Source: SIG440 sp045587485
GTDB lineage: Bacteria > Bacillota > Clostridia > Monoglobales > Monoglobaceae
Length of the DNA: 30,233 nt
Assembly (NCBI GenBank): GCA_045587485.1
Contig: JAZNCI010000049.1
Coordinates: 1-30,233, forward strand
Reading direction: 5' to 3'
A model generated the notes under the pieces. That model saw nothing but the letters and a program-made list of their open reading frames with translations, made no database searches and was not told the origin of the DNA. Positions 16,533 through 24,082 of the stretch are shown in pieces. Position 1 is the first letter of the stretch. Each line of letters begins with the position of its first letter. The position numbers and the translations under genes are program-made.

Positions 16533-17456
16533 TTATTTTATAGTTTTGATATCATAAGGCGTTGTCTGGTAAACATAATAGTTAAGCCAGTTTGAATAAA
16601 GTAGGTTTGCATGGGCACGCCAAGTTACCATTGGTTCCTTTGTCGGGTCATCATCGGGGAAGTAGTTAACGGGAACTTTAATATCCAGTCCCTTGGCAAC
16701 GTCGCGGTCATATTCTTTTTTCAGTGTATGTGAATCATATTCCGAATGTCCGGTAATAAAGAAACGCCGTTCGTTTTTGTCGGTAACAATATAAACTCCA
16801 GATTCATCTGACTTGGCAAGGATTTCAAGAGCCGGAACCTTATTTATATCCCCTTCACGCACCTCGGTATGCCTTGACTGCGGAACGTAAAATACATCAT
16901 CATATCCACGAAGAAGCATTTTGTGTTTCTTTTCGGGGACAACCCTATGTGGGAATACACCGAACACCTTTTCCGGAACTTCGTACTTGGGAACGCCGTA
17001 GTGGTAATAAAGTGCTGCCTGAGCACCCCAGCAAATGTGAAAGGTGGAGGTAACATTGGTTTTTGACCATTCCATAATCTCGCAAAGCTCTTCCCAGTAG
17101 TCGACTTCTTCAAATGCCATTTTTTCAATGGGAGCTCCGGTGATAATCAGCCCGTCAAACTTGCTGTCTTTAATATCATCAAAGGTTTTATAAAATGTTT
17201 CAATATGGCTCTTTGATGTATTTTTTGATTCGTGGGTTTTGGTGTTGATAAACTGCACGTTTATCTGCAAGGGAGTGTTGCCCAGAACACGCAGTAGTTG
17301 GGTTTCTGTTTCGATTTTGGTGGGCATAAGATTAAGCACCGCAATTTCAAGAGGTCTGATGTCCTGTGTCAAAGCTCTTGTTTCGGTTATAACAAATATA
17401 TTCTCGTTGTTCAAGATTTCAATTGCCGGCAACGAGTCTGAAACCTTAATCGGCAT
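16533..17456 (-). CDS. metAA: Homoserine O-acetyltransferase (MetA family)
   Basis: A 307-residue enzyme that acylates L-homoserine, the first committed step of methionine synthesis. The nucleophile Cys142 lies in 'HICWGAQAAL', and His237/Glu239 in 'TGHSEYD' complete the active site. Residue 111 is Glu ('GAPIEKM'); in characterised MetA enzymes Glu here favours acetyl-CoA and Gly succinyl-CoA, so I call it an acetyltransferase although databases often label it succinyltransferase. Length and motifs are normal. It begins a leftward transcript from a clear promoter 30-60 bases upstream. The short leader has no room for a SAM riboswitch, so methionine control, if any, works another way. Confidence 0.95.
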   Translation of the reverse strand: MPIKVSDSLPAIEILNNENIFVITETRALTQDIRPLEIAVLNLMPTKIETETQLLRVLGNTPLQINVQFINTKTHESKNTSKSHIETFYKTFDDIKDSKFDGLIITGAPIEKMAFEEVDYWEELCEIMEWSKTNVTSTFHICWGAQAALYYHYGVPKYEVPEKVFGVFPHRVVPEKKHKMLLRGYDDVFYVPQSRHTEVREGDINKVPALEILAKSDESGVYIVTDKNERRFFITGHSEYDSHTLKKEYDRDVAKGLDIKVPVNYFPDDDPTKEPMVTWRAHANLLYSNWLNYYVYQTTPYDIKTIK

Positions 17457-17488
17457 AATATCACTCTCCTGTGGTTAAACTAAAACAC

Positions 17489-17517
17489 AGTATATCACAT
17501 TTGCAAGAAATTATCAA
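17489..17517 (-). promoter_or_regulatory. Sigma-A-type promoter for metAA
   Basis: Read on the minus strand: TTGATA (17,517-17,512), a 17-base spacer, TATACT (17,494-17,489). Transcription would start near 17,482, giving a leader of about 26 bases. Confidence 0.75.
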
Positions 17518-17542
17518 CAATATTTTAAAGGAGAATTACAAA

Positions 17543-18214
17543 ATGTCAGAAGAAAATAAAAATCACGAAGAAAAATCGCAGATAAAGGATATGGGCGGGG
17601 TCCTAGCCGAAGGCAAAAGAATGAACATATACTGCCTGAGCATAGTGGGACAGATAGAGGGGCATACCAATCTTCCTTCTGATACGAAAACTACCAAGTA
17701 CGAGCACGTTATACCAAAGCTTGTTGAAATAGAGCAGGATGAAAGCATTGACGGACTTTTGATTATGCTTAATACCGTTGGAGGCGATGTTGAAGCAGGG
17801 CTTGCCATAGCGGAGATGATTGCAAGCATGAAAAAGCCCACCGTTTCGATTGTTCTTGGCGGCGGGCACAGCATTGGTGTGCCGCTTGCTGTTTCGGCAA
17901 AGCACTCATTTATTGTGCCCTCTGCAACAATGACCATTCATCCAATACGCACAAGTGGAGTGATTATCGGAGTACATCAGACATTTGATTATCTGGCAAA
18001 GGTGCAGGAGCAGATTTGCGATTTTGTGGAGCGGAATTCAAAAATCTCGGCAGAAAACTTCCTCAGCATTATGCTTGAAACCGAAAACATTGCCAATGAT
18101 GTGGGAACAGTTTTGTTTGGCGAAGAGGCGGTAAACTGCGGCCTTATTGACAGCGTTGGGGGGCTTGGCGATGCAATAGAACTTTTGCAAAAAATGAAAG
18201 AAAAGAATTTTTAA
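17543..18214 (+). CDS. tepA: TepA/ClpP-like protease (translocation-enhancing protein family)
   Basis: A 223-residue ClpP-fold serine protease. Ser110 in 'GGGHSIGVPL' and His133 in 'MTIHPIRTSG' match the ClpP catalytic positions, and 'LIMLNTVGGDVEAGLAIAE' is the oxyanion-side strand and helix. Bacillus TepA (YmfB) is a related cytosolic protease linked to sporulation and protein secretion; its exact substrates are unclear. AAAGGAG at 17,527-17,533 fixes the start at 17,543. The first 25 residues are charged and likely flexible, with no signal peptide. It stands alone between the divergent metAA operon and rpsU; no clear terminator follows it. Confidence 0.88.
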   Translation: MSEENKNHEEKSQIKDMGGVLAEGKRMNIYCLSIVGQIEGHTNLPSDTKTTKYEHVIPKLVEIEQDESIDGLLIMLNTVGGDVEAGLAIAEMIASMKKPTVSIVLGGGHSIGVPLAVSAKHSFIVPSATMTIHPIRTSGVIIGVHQTFDYLAKVQEQICDFVERNSKISAENFLSIMLETENIANDVGTVLFGEEAVNCGLIDSVGGLGDAIELLQKMKEKNF

Positions 18215-18288
18215 AAAGCTCAAATTCACAATTCATAAGGCCTTGGAGATTTAGTTTGCAAATGTGCAAAAAAATATTGAAATTGGTC

Positions 18289-18317
18289 TTGACATAAACG
18301 AAAAAAGTCGTTATAAT
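18289..18317 (+). promoter_or_regulatory. Consensus sigma-A promoter for rpsU
   Basis: TTGACA (18,289-18,294), 17-base spacer, TATAAT (18,312-18,317): a full match to the vegetative consensus. The leader to the rpsU start is about 75 bases. It probably drives rpsU and, by readthrough, yqeY and later genes. Confidence 0.92.
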
Positions 18318-18400
18318 TGTTAAGGTAGAATTTTTTTAAAACTTATTTGACACAAGACAATCCACATTTCCAATTCATTTTGGAGGGAGGGAAACCGATA

Positions 18401-18577
18401 ATGGCAGAAATCAGAGTTAAGGATAACGAATCTTTAGATAGTGCACTTCGCCGTTTCAAACGTTCTTGTGCAAAAGCAGGTGTTTTGTCAGAAGTTAGAA
18501 AAAGAGAACATTATGAGAAACCCAGCGTAAAACGTAAGAAAAAGTCAGAAGCTGCAAGAAAGCGCAAATTCAGATAA
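18401..18577 (+). CDS. rpsU: 30S ribosomal protein S21
   Basis: A 58-residue, strongly basic protein starting 'MAEIRVKDNESLDSALRRF', with Cys-containing 'KRSCAKAGVL' and a Lys/Arg-rich tail 'SVKRKKKSEAARKRKFR'. This is standard bS21, which sits near the 3' end of 16S rRNA and helps translation initiation. GGAGGGAGGG at 18,382-18,391 is an extended ribosome binding site nine bases before ATG 18,401. The order rpsU-yqeY is conserved in Firmicutes. Confidence 0.97.
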   Translation: MAEIRVKDNESLDSALRRFKRSCAKAGVLSEVRKREHYEKPSVKRKKKSEAARKRKFR

Positions 18578-18595
18578 TTTTTTACAGTGTACTTT

Positions 18596-18624
18596 AAGTC
18601 GCCGTCACGCTTTGACGGCGACTT
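18596..18624 (+). terminator. Terminator or attenuator between rpsU and yqeY
   Basis: A perfect 12-bp stem (AAGTCGCCGTCA with TGACGGCGACTT) closes a five-base loop. The downstream T tract is broken (TATACATTTT), so it may only partly terminate, which would lower yqeY relative to rpsU. Confidence 0.8.
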
Positions 18625-18661
18625 TATACATTTTAAAAACGAAAATAAAGGAGGAAAAATA

Positions 18662-19105
18662 ATGGATATCAGAGAAACACTTATGCAGGATTTAAAGGCG
18701 GCAATGAAAGATAAGGATACAATTAAAAAGAATACCGTCACAATGGTGCGTTCTGCAATTCTGCAATTTGAAAAAGACAACCTTACCGAGCTTGACGAAG
18801 ATGGTATTATGGAGATAATAGCAAAGGAACTTAAAAAACGTCGCGACGTTCTGCCCGAATATGAAAAGAGCGGTCGTGACGATTTGATTGCTGACATCAA
18901 CCGTGAAATTGAAATTCTTCTTGCGTATCTGCCCGAACAGCTCACCAAAGAAGAGCTTGAGGTAATTGTTGCAGAGGCGATTGCCGAGACAGGCGCAACC
19001 TCAATGAAGGATATGGGCAAAATTATGGGCGTTGTAATGCCAAAGACAAAAGGCAGAGCCGACGGCAAAATGATTAATTCAATAGTTAAAGAAAAATTAA
19101 GCTGA
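18662..19105 (+). CDS. yqeY: GatB/YqeY domain protein
   Basis: A 147-residue helical protein with the YqeY pattern: 'LMQDLKAAMKDKD' at the start, 'VLPEYEKSGRDDLI' in the middle and 'MKDMGKIMGVVMPKTKGRAD' towards the end. The fold is shared with the tail domain of the tRNA-dependent amidotransferase subunit GatB and may bind tRNA, but its task is unknown. AAAGGAGG at 18,647-18,654 precedes the ATG. It follows rpsU as in Bacillus. Confidence 0.93.
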   Translation: MDIRETLMQDLKAAMKDKDTIKKNTVTMVRSAILQFEKDNLTELDEDGIMEIIAKELKKRRDVLPEYEKSGRDDLIADINREIEILLAYLPEQLTKEELEVIVAEAIAETGATSMKDMGKIMGVVMPKTKGRADGKMINSIVKEKLS

Positions 19106-19118
19106 CCGAGGACAAAAT

Positions 19119-19607
19119 ATGGCAAAAATATTACATCCCTCCATCTTTGTTGATAAGGTTTTTGATATTGATTTAAAAGCGCTTAAAGATGGCGGAATTA
19201 AAGCATTTATATTTGATATTGACAATACTCTGGCACGATATGCCGACGCCGTTCCTGATGAAAAAACAATTGGCTGGCTGAAGGGATTGCAGGATATGGG
19301 CTTTGGTGTGTTTTTTGCGTCAAACAATGACCTTCAGCGCGTCAAAAGGTTTGCAGAAAGTGTGGGCATCCCATATAAGGCAAGAGCGATGAAACCTTTG
19401 AGCGTTTATCTTAAAAGGGCTTGCCGAAGTATGGGTGTTGCACCTTGGGAAACCGCTTTGGTGGGTGACCAGCTTTTCACCGATGTTTGGGGCGGAAACT
19501 GGCTAAAAATGTATACAATTCTTGTAAAGCCCATTTCCGAGGTTGAGGACGGCTTTGTTAAATTCAAACGCAGGTTTGAAAAAAGAATACTAAAAAATAT
19601 CAGATAA
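19119..19607 (+). CDS. yqeG: YqeG family HAD-type phosphatase
   Basis: A 162-residue HAD-superfamily subclass IIIA phosphatase. The DxD nucleophile motif is 'FDIDNTL' (about 35-41), motif II is 'FASNN', the conserved Lys is in 'RAMKPL', and the metal motif is 'VGDQLFTDVWGG'. All four are present, so catalysis is expected; substrates for YqeG are not established. It begins 13 bases after yqeY and continues the same operon. Confidence 0.93.
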   Translation: MAKILHPSIFVDKVFDIDLKALKDGGIKAFIFDIDNTLARYADAVPDEKTIGWLKGLQDMGFGVFFASNNDLQRVKRFAESVGIPYKARAMKPLSVYLKRACRSMGVAPWETALVGDQLFTDVWGGNWLKMYTILVKPISEVEDGFVKFKRRFEKRILKNIR

Positions 19608-19622
19608 TTTGGAGTGGCATAT

Positions 19623-20480
19623 ATGAGTGCAATATTCGGACCTGCAGGGAACTGCGAAGACTTTTATGCCGCAAAGCATAAATCGTCTTTAGAGGCACCT
19701 TTTTGGGTAAAGGAAAACGGTCTTGGTGCATATGAATATCAGTGCGGCAAGGGTGTAAAAATCTCTGACGAGGCAGCAGAAATTTTAGGCAAAAATGCAG
19801 AAGGGTGCGGCATAGTTTTGTCTGTTCACGCACCTTATTATATAAGTCTGTCATCCACTGACCCCGAAAAACGTGACAACAGCATAAACTATATTCTTAA
19901 AACATTGCAGGCTGCAAAGTGTATGGGTGCAAAACGTATTGTGGTGCATTCGGGTTCTTGCGGAGATATTACACGGAAAGAGGCACTTGAGCTTGCCAAA
20001 GACACGCTTTTGCGTGCGGTAAAGGCGGCAGATGAGGCGGGATTTGGCGACATTGCAATTTGCCCCGAGACTATGGGTAAGGTAAAACAGCTTGGCACGG
20101 TGGAAGAGGTTTGTGAGCTTTGCAGTCTTGACGAGCGTCTTATCCCCACAATTGATTTTGGACACGTAAATTCACAGACACTTGGCGGTCTTAAAACTAT
20201 GGAAGATTTCCAAAGGGTATTTGATACAATCCGAAAGACCCTTGGTGAATACCGTCTAAAGCATTTTCACGCCCATTACAGCAGAATAGAATATACCAAC
20301 AGCGGTGAAAAAAAGCATCATTGCTTTGCTGAAACAGAGTATGAGCCAGAGTTTGACCCAATCGCACAAATTGTTGCAGAAATGGATTTGTCACCCATTA
20401 TAATATGCGAATCCCGAGGAACCCAAACCCGTGATGCTGCAGAAATACAAAGAATATACAGGGAGGCAAAAGATGCGTAG
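19623..20480 (+). CDS. Endonuclease IV-like TIM-barrel protein
   Basis: A 285-residue protein of the AP endonuclease 2 / endonuclease IV family (xylose isomerase-like TIM barrel). Metal ligands seen are His69 ('SVHAPYY'), His109 ('VVHSGS'), Glu149 ('CPETMGK'), Asp178/His181 ('TIDFGHVN'), a His in 'HFHAHYS' and Glu in 'CESRG'. In E. coli Nfo the third zinc is also held by an Asp-x-His pair; here the matching place reads 'EKKHHCF', so that Asp appears replaced by Lys. It may therefore be a related enzyme rather than a true abasic-site nuclease. ATG 19,623, eight bases after GGAG, is preferred over GTG 19,614. It overlaps the next gene by eight bases. Confidence 0.85.
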   Translation: MSAIFGPAGNCEDFYAAKHKSSLEAPFWVKENGLGAYEYQCGKGVKISDEAAEILGKNAEGCGIVLSVHAPYYISLSSTDPEKRDNSINYILKTLQAAKCMGAKRIVVHSGSCGDITRKEALELAKDTLLRAVKAADEAGFGDIAICPETMGKVKQLGTVEEVCELCSLDERLIPTIDFGHVNSQTLGGLKTMEDFQRVFDTIRKTLGEYRLKHFHAHYSRIEYTNSGEKKHHCFAETEYEPEFDPIAQIVAEMDLSPIIICESRGTQTRDAAEIQRIYREAKDA

Positions 20481-21525
20481 GAGATTGAGTATAATCCTTA
20501 ACAAATACGACGGCGTTTTGCTGACCTCGCCCCATAATATGCGTTATTTCAGCGGTTTTTCAGGCGGCGAAGGTGCTGTGATAATTACAGCGACAAATGC
20601 TGTGGTTTTCACAGATTCACGGTATATTGAACAGGCACAGGCCGAGTCGTCAGGTTTTGAGGTTAAAGAAACGAACGATTATTTAAAATCGGCTTGTGAA
20701 CTTTTTAAAGAGTTTTCTTTAAAAACTGTGGTTATTGAGGATGATTTTTTGAGTGCAGCAGAATATAAAAGACTGACAGAACTTTGTCGCGAAGGATGTG
20801 AGTTTATTTTTGGGACTGCTGATATTAGCAAATTAAGAATGGTGAAAACCACTGACGAGCTTGACAAAATCCGCAAGGCGGAGGATATTGGCTGCAGAGC
20901 TTTTGGATATATTCTTGATTTCATTCGTCCTGGCGTTGCGGAGCGGGATATTGCTCTTGAGATTGAGTATTTTATGCAAAAGCAAGGAGCAGAAAGAACT
21001 TCCTTTAATACCATTGCGGTTTCGGGTACAAGAACAAGCCTTCCTCATGGTGTGCCCACCGCAAAATTGGTGGAGCAGGGTGATTTTGTTACATTGGATT
21101 TTGGATGTGTGCTTGACGGATATTGCTCGGATATGACCCGCACTGTGGTTGTGGGCAAGGCAAGTGATGAACAGAGAAAAATATATAATACTGTGAAGGC
21201 GGCGCAGCAGATTGGTCTTGATACAATCCGTGCAGGGATTTTGGGCTGTGATGCAGACAAGGCGGCAAGAGAACATATTGAAAATTGCGGTTATGGTAAA
21301 TATTTCAGGCATTCTCTTGGTCACGGTGTGGGAATTCTTGTTCACGAGCTTCCAAATCTTTCGCCAAAATCTCAGATTACACTTGATGAGAATATGGTGG
21401 TGAGCTGCGAGCCGGGGATTTATATTCCTTCATTCGGTGGTGTAAGAATTGAAGACTTGGTTGTGGTAAAGCGTGACAGCTGTGAAAATCTTACGCCAGT
21501 GACAAAAGAATTGATTGAATTGTGA
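20473..21525 (+). CDS. Xaa-Pro aminopeptidase / M24 family peptidase
   Basis: A 350-residue protein with an N-terminal creatinase-like domain (1-115) and a C-terminal M24 'pita-bread' domain. Metal ligands are in 'LDFGCVLDGYCSDMTRT' (two Asp), 'HSLGHGVGI' (His), 'SCEPGIY' (Glu) and 'VRIEDLV' (Glu), all present. Family enzymes cleave the N-terminal residue ahead of proline. The ATG at 20,473 lies inside the end of the previous gene (ATGCGTAG overlap) with GGGAGG at 20,461-20,466. It comes just before efp, as Bacillus yqhT does. Confidence 0.93.
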   Translation: MRRRLSIILNKYDGVLLTSPHNMRYFSGFSGGEGAVIITATNAVVFTDSRYIEQAQAESSGFEVKETNDYLKSACELFKEFSLKTVVIEDDFLSAAEYKRLTELCREGCEFIFGTADISKLRMVKTTDELDKIRKAEDIGCRAFGYILDFIRPGVAERDIALEIEYFMQKQGAERTSFNTIAVSGTRTSLPHGVPTAKLVEQGDFVTLDFGCVLDGYCSDMTRTVVVGKASDEQRKIYNTVKAAQQIGLDTIRAGILGCDADKAAREHIENCGYGKYFRHSLGHGVGILVHELPNLSPKSQITLDENMVVSCEPGIYIPSFGGVRIEDLVVVKRDSCENLTPVTKELIEL

Positions 21526-21555
21526 CAAATATTTTAGAATATCACAAAATTTTTC

Positions 21556-21584
21556 TTGATTTTTTTTGAATAATAGTATAAAAT
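21556..21584 (+). promoter_or_regulatory. Probable sigma-A promoter for efp
   Basis: TTGATT (21,556-21,561), 17-base spacer, TAAAAT (21,579-21,584), in a very AT-rich stretch just ahead of efp. A shifted TATAAT at 21,584-21,589 is an alternative -10. Confidence 0.6.
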
Positions 21585-21618
21585 ATAATACAGAATAAAA
21601 TTATAGGAGGAAATACCA

Positions 21619-22173
21619 ATGATATCTGCTGGTGATTTCAGAAACGGCATTACCTTTGAGTTTGAAGGCAATGTATATCAGGTTGTTGAATTTCAGCACG
21701 TAAAGCCCGGCAAGGGTGCTGCGTTCGTAAGAACAAAAATGAAGAACATCGTTACAGGCGGTGTTGTTGAACGAAGCTTCAACCCCACAGAAAAGGTTGA
21801 AAAAGCTCATATCGAAAGAAAGGAAATGGAATACCTCTACGAGGACGGAGGTCTTTACTATTTTATGGACGAAGAATATGAACAGATTCCTCTCAGCGAG
21901 GCTGAACTTGGTGATGCTCTTAAATTCGTTAAAGAAAATATGAAGGTTACTATTCTTTCATACAAGGGTAACGTTTTTGCTGTTGAACCCCCTACATTTG
22001 TTGAGCTTGTGGTTACTGCCACAGAACCCGGCGTTAAGGGCAACACAGCGACAAATGTTACAAAGCCTGCAACAGTTGAAACAGGTGCGGTTGTTACTGT
22101 TCCTGCATTCATCAACGAAGGCGATATGATTAAAATCGACACAAGAACTGCTGAATATCTTTCAAGAGTTTAA
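21619..22173 (+). CDS. efp: Translation elongation factor P
   Basis: A 184-residue EF-P with the usual three beta-barrel domains. It binds ribosomes stalled on polyproline and helps peptide-bond formation. Lys32, in the loop 'KPGKGAAF', is the residue modified in many bacteria. Domain 2 has 'YLYEDGGLYYFMDEEYEQ' and the C-terminal domain ends 'GDMIKIDTRTAEYLSRV', both typical. GGAGG at 21,606-21,610 supports the start. A strong terminator follows directly. Confidence 0.97.
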   Translation: MISAGDFRNGITFEFEGNVYQVVEFQHVKPGKGAAFVRTKMKNIVTGGVVERSFNPTEKVEKAHIERKEMEYLYEDGGLYYFMDEEYEQIPLSEAELGDALKFVKENMKVTILSYKGNVFAVEPPTFVELVVTATEPGVKGNTATNVTKPATVETGAVVTVPAFINEGDMIKIDTRTAEYLSRV

Positions 22174-22185
22174 TTTGTTGTGCAC

Positions 22186-22217
22186 AGCCCGGACTTTTGC
22201 GTTCGGGCTTGTTTTTT
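22186..22217 (+). terminator. Rho-independent terminator after efp
   Basis: AGCCCGGAC pairs with GTTCGGGCT (one G-U) around a six-base loop, followed by TGTTTTTT. Confidence 0.92.
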
Positions 22218-22252
22218 AAAAGGCTATTTATAATTTCAAGGAGGCAACTTAA

Positions 22253-22663
22253 ATGTCAGAATTAACAAATCGTGCGGCATACCTTAAGGGTCTTGCTGAC
22301 GGAATGAAACTTGATAAGGAAAAGGATGAAGCAAAGCTGCTTTCGGCAATCATTGATTTTTTGGGTGACGTTGCAGACGAAATCGAAGCACTGGATGATG
22401 AACAGGGTTTCATTGCGGATGTGATTGACGATATTGAAGACGACATTGATACGATCTGTGACGAGATTTTTGATGATTATGATGAATATGATGAGGACGA
22501 CGAATTCGAAGTTATCTGTCAAAACTGCGGCGAAGAGCTCGTTGTTGCAGAAGAAGAACTGATGGAGGGTGAAGTCGTTTGTCCCACCTGCGGTGAAACA
22601 ATAGAATTTGATTTTGAATGTGAATGCGATTGCGATTGCGACTGTGATTGCGACTGCGAATAA
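22253..22663 (+). CDS. CD1247-like protein with zinc ribbon and Asp-Cys repeat tail
   Basis: A 136-residue, very acidic protein. Residues 1-70 match the helical N-terminal domain of the Clostridioides CD1247 type ('AAYLKGLADGMKLDKEKDEA' then an Asp/Glu-rich helix). A zinc ribbon follows, 'CQNCGEE' and 'CPTCGET', and the last 15 residues alternate Cys with Asp/Glu (six Cys), a likely metal-binding tail. Function is unknown. AAGGAGG lies at 22,238-22,244. It is a single-gene unit between two terminators, directly upstream of the perR/rubrerythrin pair. Confidence 0.82.
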   Translation: MSELTNRAAYLKGLADGMKLDKEKDEAKLLSAIIDFLGDVADEIEALDDEQGFIADVIDDIEDDIDTICDEIFDDYDEYDEDDEFEVICQNCGEELVVAEEELMEGEVVCPTCGETIEFDFECECDCDCDCDCDCE

Positions 22664-22673
22664 TATGTTTAAC

Positions 22674-22709
22674 AAACACCCAAATCGGTTGACGATTCGG
22701 GTGTTTTTC
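22674..22709 (+). terminator. Rho-independent terminator after the CD1247-like gene
   Basis: A 14-pair stem with one mismatch (AAACACCCAAATCG with CGATTCGGGTGTTT), five-base loop, then TTTCT. Confidence 0.9.
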
Positions 22710-22757
22710 TGCACATTGGAAAAAGTTTCAAAAATTTTTAAAAAATTTAAAAACCTA

Positions 22758-22785
22758 TTGACAAACAAATTATTTTTGTTATAAT
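22758..22785 (+). promoter_or_regulatory. Sigma-A promoter for perR
   Basis: TTGACA (22,758-22,763), 16-base spacer, TATAAT (22,780-22,785). The -10 lies inside the PerR box. Confidence 0.85.
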
Positions 22786-22793
22786 AATAGTAA
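22779..22793 (+). promoter_or_regulatory. PerR box overlapping the perR -10 element
   Basis: TTATAATAATAGTAA matches the Bacillus PerR operator consensus TTATAATnATTATAA at 12 of 14 defined positions. Covering the -10, it would let PerR repress its own operon, and rubrerythrin with it, until peroxide oxidises the protein. Confidence 0.7.
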
Positions 22794-22823
22794 CAGTTAT
22801 CAATATTGAAATGAGGTGCTGTT

Positions 22824-23216
22824 ATGGTTACAACAAAAAGGAGCAGACAGCGCGAGGCAATCCTTGAGATAGTTCGGGGTACAAAATGCCATCCGACTGC
22901 TGACTGGGTCTACTCTGAGGTAAGAAAGCAGATACCGAACATAAGTCTTGGCACGGTATACAGAAATCTTTCGATGCTGTCGGAGAATGGAACAATTCAA
23001 AAGTTAAACATTGGCACATCTGTTGAACATTTCGACGGTAATCCGATGCCACACTATCACGTTTGCTGCAATATATGCGGTAGGATTGATGATATCGAGG
23101 CAGAGCCGTTTGCGGATTTTAACAAATGGGCTGCCGAAAGGTTTAACGGTGAAATTTATGAGCACTATACCATGTTTGTGGGAAAGTGTTTGAAATGTAA
23201 AAGTGTTAAAATTTAA
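22824..23216 (+). CDS. perR: Peroxide-responsive repressor PerR (Fur family)
   Basis: A 130-residue Fur-family repressor. All Bacillus PerR ligands are present at a constant offset of 14 residues: the sensing iron site His23, Asp71, His77, His79 and Asp90, and the structural zinc Cys82, Cys85, Cys122 and Cys125. In PerR, iron-catalysed oxidation of the sensing histidines by hydrogen peroxide releases DNA. The winged-helix domain has 'SLGTVYRNLSML' as recognition helix. The protein is shorter than the Bacillus one only at its N-terminus. GAGGTG precedes ATG 22,824. The gene lies behind a PerR box and 26 bases before rubrerythrin. Confidence 0.95.
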   Translation: MVTTKRSRQREAILEIVRGTKCHPTADWVYSEVRKQIPNISLGTVYRNLSMLSENGTIQKLNIGTSVEHFDGNPMPHYHVCCNICGRIDDIEAEPFADFNKWAAERFNGEIYEHYTMFVGKCLKCKSVKI

Positions 23217-23242
23217 ATTTTATTTTTAGGGGGAAATTTATT

Positions 23243-23830
23243 ATGAAAAAATTTGTATGTTCAGTATGTGGTTATGTTCACGAAGGCGATGCAGCACCTG
23301 CACAGTGCCCGGTATGTAAGGTTCCTGCAGATAAATTCAAGGAAATGCAACAAGGCGCAGCACTCGCTGCAGAGCACGAATATGGCGTATACGGAAAAAC
23401 GGTTAAAAATAATCCTGACATCAGCGAAGAAGATAAAAAGTATATCTTTGAACAGCTTATGGCAAACTTTAACGGCGAATGTGCAGAAGTTGGTATGTAT
23501 CTCTGCATGGCAAGAATTGCTCACCGTGAAGGCTATCCCGAGGTTGGTCTTTACTGGGAAAAGGCAGCATTTGAAGAAGCAGAGCACGCTGCAAAGTTTG
23601 CAGAGCTTCTGGGTGAGGATTTAGAGCCCAATATGAAGGCTACAACCAAGGACAACCTCAGATGGAGAGTTGATTGCGAATATGGTGCAACTCAGGGTAA
23701 GTTTGACCTTGCATCCTGTGCAAAGAAGAATGGTCTTGACGCTATACATGACACAGTTCATGAAATGGCTCGTGACGAGGCTCGACACGGAAAGGGATTC
23801 GAGGGTTTATTGAAAAGATACTTTAACTAA
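23243..23830 (+). CDS. rbr: Reverse-type rubrerythrin (peroxidase)
   Basis: A 195-residue protein with the rubredoxin domain first: 'CSVCG' (Cys6, Cys9) and 'CPVC' (Cys22, Cys25) bind one iron. A ferritin-like four-helix domain follows with 'ECAEVGMYL', 'EEAEHAAKF' and 'DEARHG' supplying di-iron ligands. This order is the reverse of classical rubrerythrin and is known from Clostridium, where such proteins reduce hydrogen peroxide (and oxygen) with electrons from NADH. It follows perR closely, probably co-transcribed, and is the expected main target of PerR in an anaerobe. Confidence 0.94.
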   Translation: MKKFVCSVCGYVHEGDAAPAQCPVCKVPADKFKEMQQGAALAAEHEYGVYGKTVKNNPDISEEDKKYIFEQLMANFNGECAEVGMYLCMARIAHREGYPEVGLYWEKAAFEEAEHAAKFAELLGEDLEPNMKATTKDNLRWRVDCEYGATQGKFDLASCAKKNGLDAIHDTVHEMARDEARHGKGFEGLLKRYFN

Positions 23831-23862
23831 TCAATAAATGGCTTAAATACTATACTTTATAA

Positions 23863-23898
23863 AGATTGTGGGTGTGTTGAAAGACACCTCCACAATCT
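23863..23898 (+). other. Hairpin downstream of rubrerythrin
   Basis: AGATTGTGG (23,863-23,871) pairs with CCACAATCT (23,890-23,898), with an inner GTGT/ACAC stem. No T run follows, so it may be a 3'-end stabiliser rather than a terminator. Confidence 0.55.
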
Positions 23899-23936
23899 GC
23901 ATTAAAGAGGTCTTAACAAAATTAAATTGGAAGAAA

Positions 23937-23974
23937 AGGTGGAAAATGATTATTATTTTTCCACCTATTTTTTT
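23937..23974 (+). terminator. Rho-independent terminator ending the perR-rbr unit
   Basis: AGGTGGAAAA pairs with TTTTCCACCT (10 bp) around a ten-base loop, followed by ATTTTTTT. TTTCCAC recurs at least twice in the next 50 bases, at the border of the accessory region. Confidence 0.85.
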
Positions 23975-24011
23975 ACTTTCCACCCACTTCTTGAAAATTT
24001 TCCACTTTTTC

Positions 24012-24041
24012 TTGACTACAGCCCTTTTAGCGCGATAAACT
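24012..24041 (+). promoter_or_regulatory. Possible promoter for the 24,083 gene
   Basis: TTGACT (24,012-24,017) and TAAACT (24,036-24,041) with an 18-base spacer, upstream of a gene with a strong ribosome binding site. The -10 is weak. Confidence 0.4.
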
Positions 24042-24082
24042 TATAGTGAAAAACTATAATTACTATAGGGAGGAGTATTTAT

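Noticed and set aside
17460..17542. SAM riboswitch or T-box ahead of metAA
   Set aside because: The metAA leader predicted from the promoter is only about 26 bases, with no room for either.
18511..19125. 204-codon minus-strand ORF across rpsU, the terminator and yqeY
   Set aside because: Antisense to two conserved genes; Ser/Ile/Phe-rich composition is that of a shadow frame.
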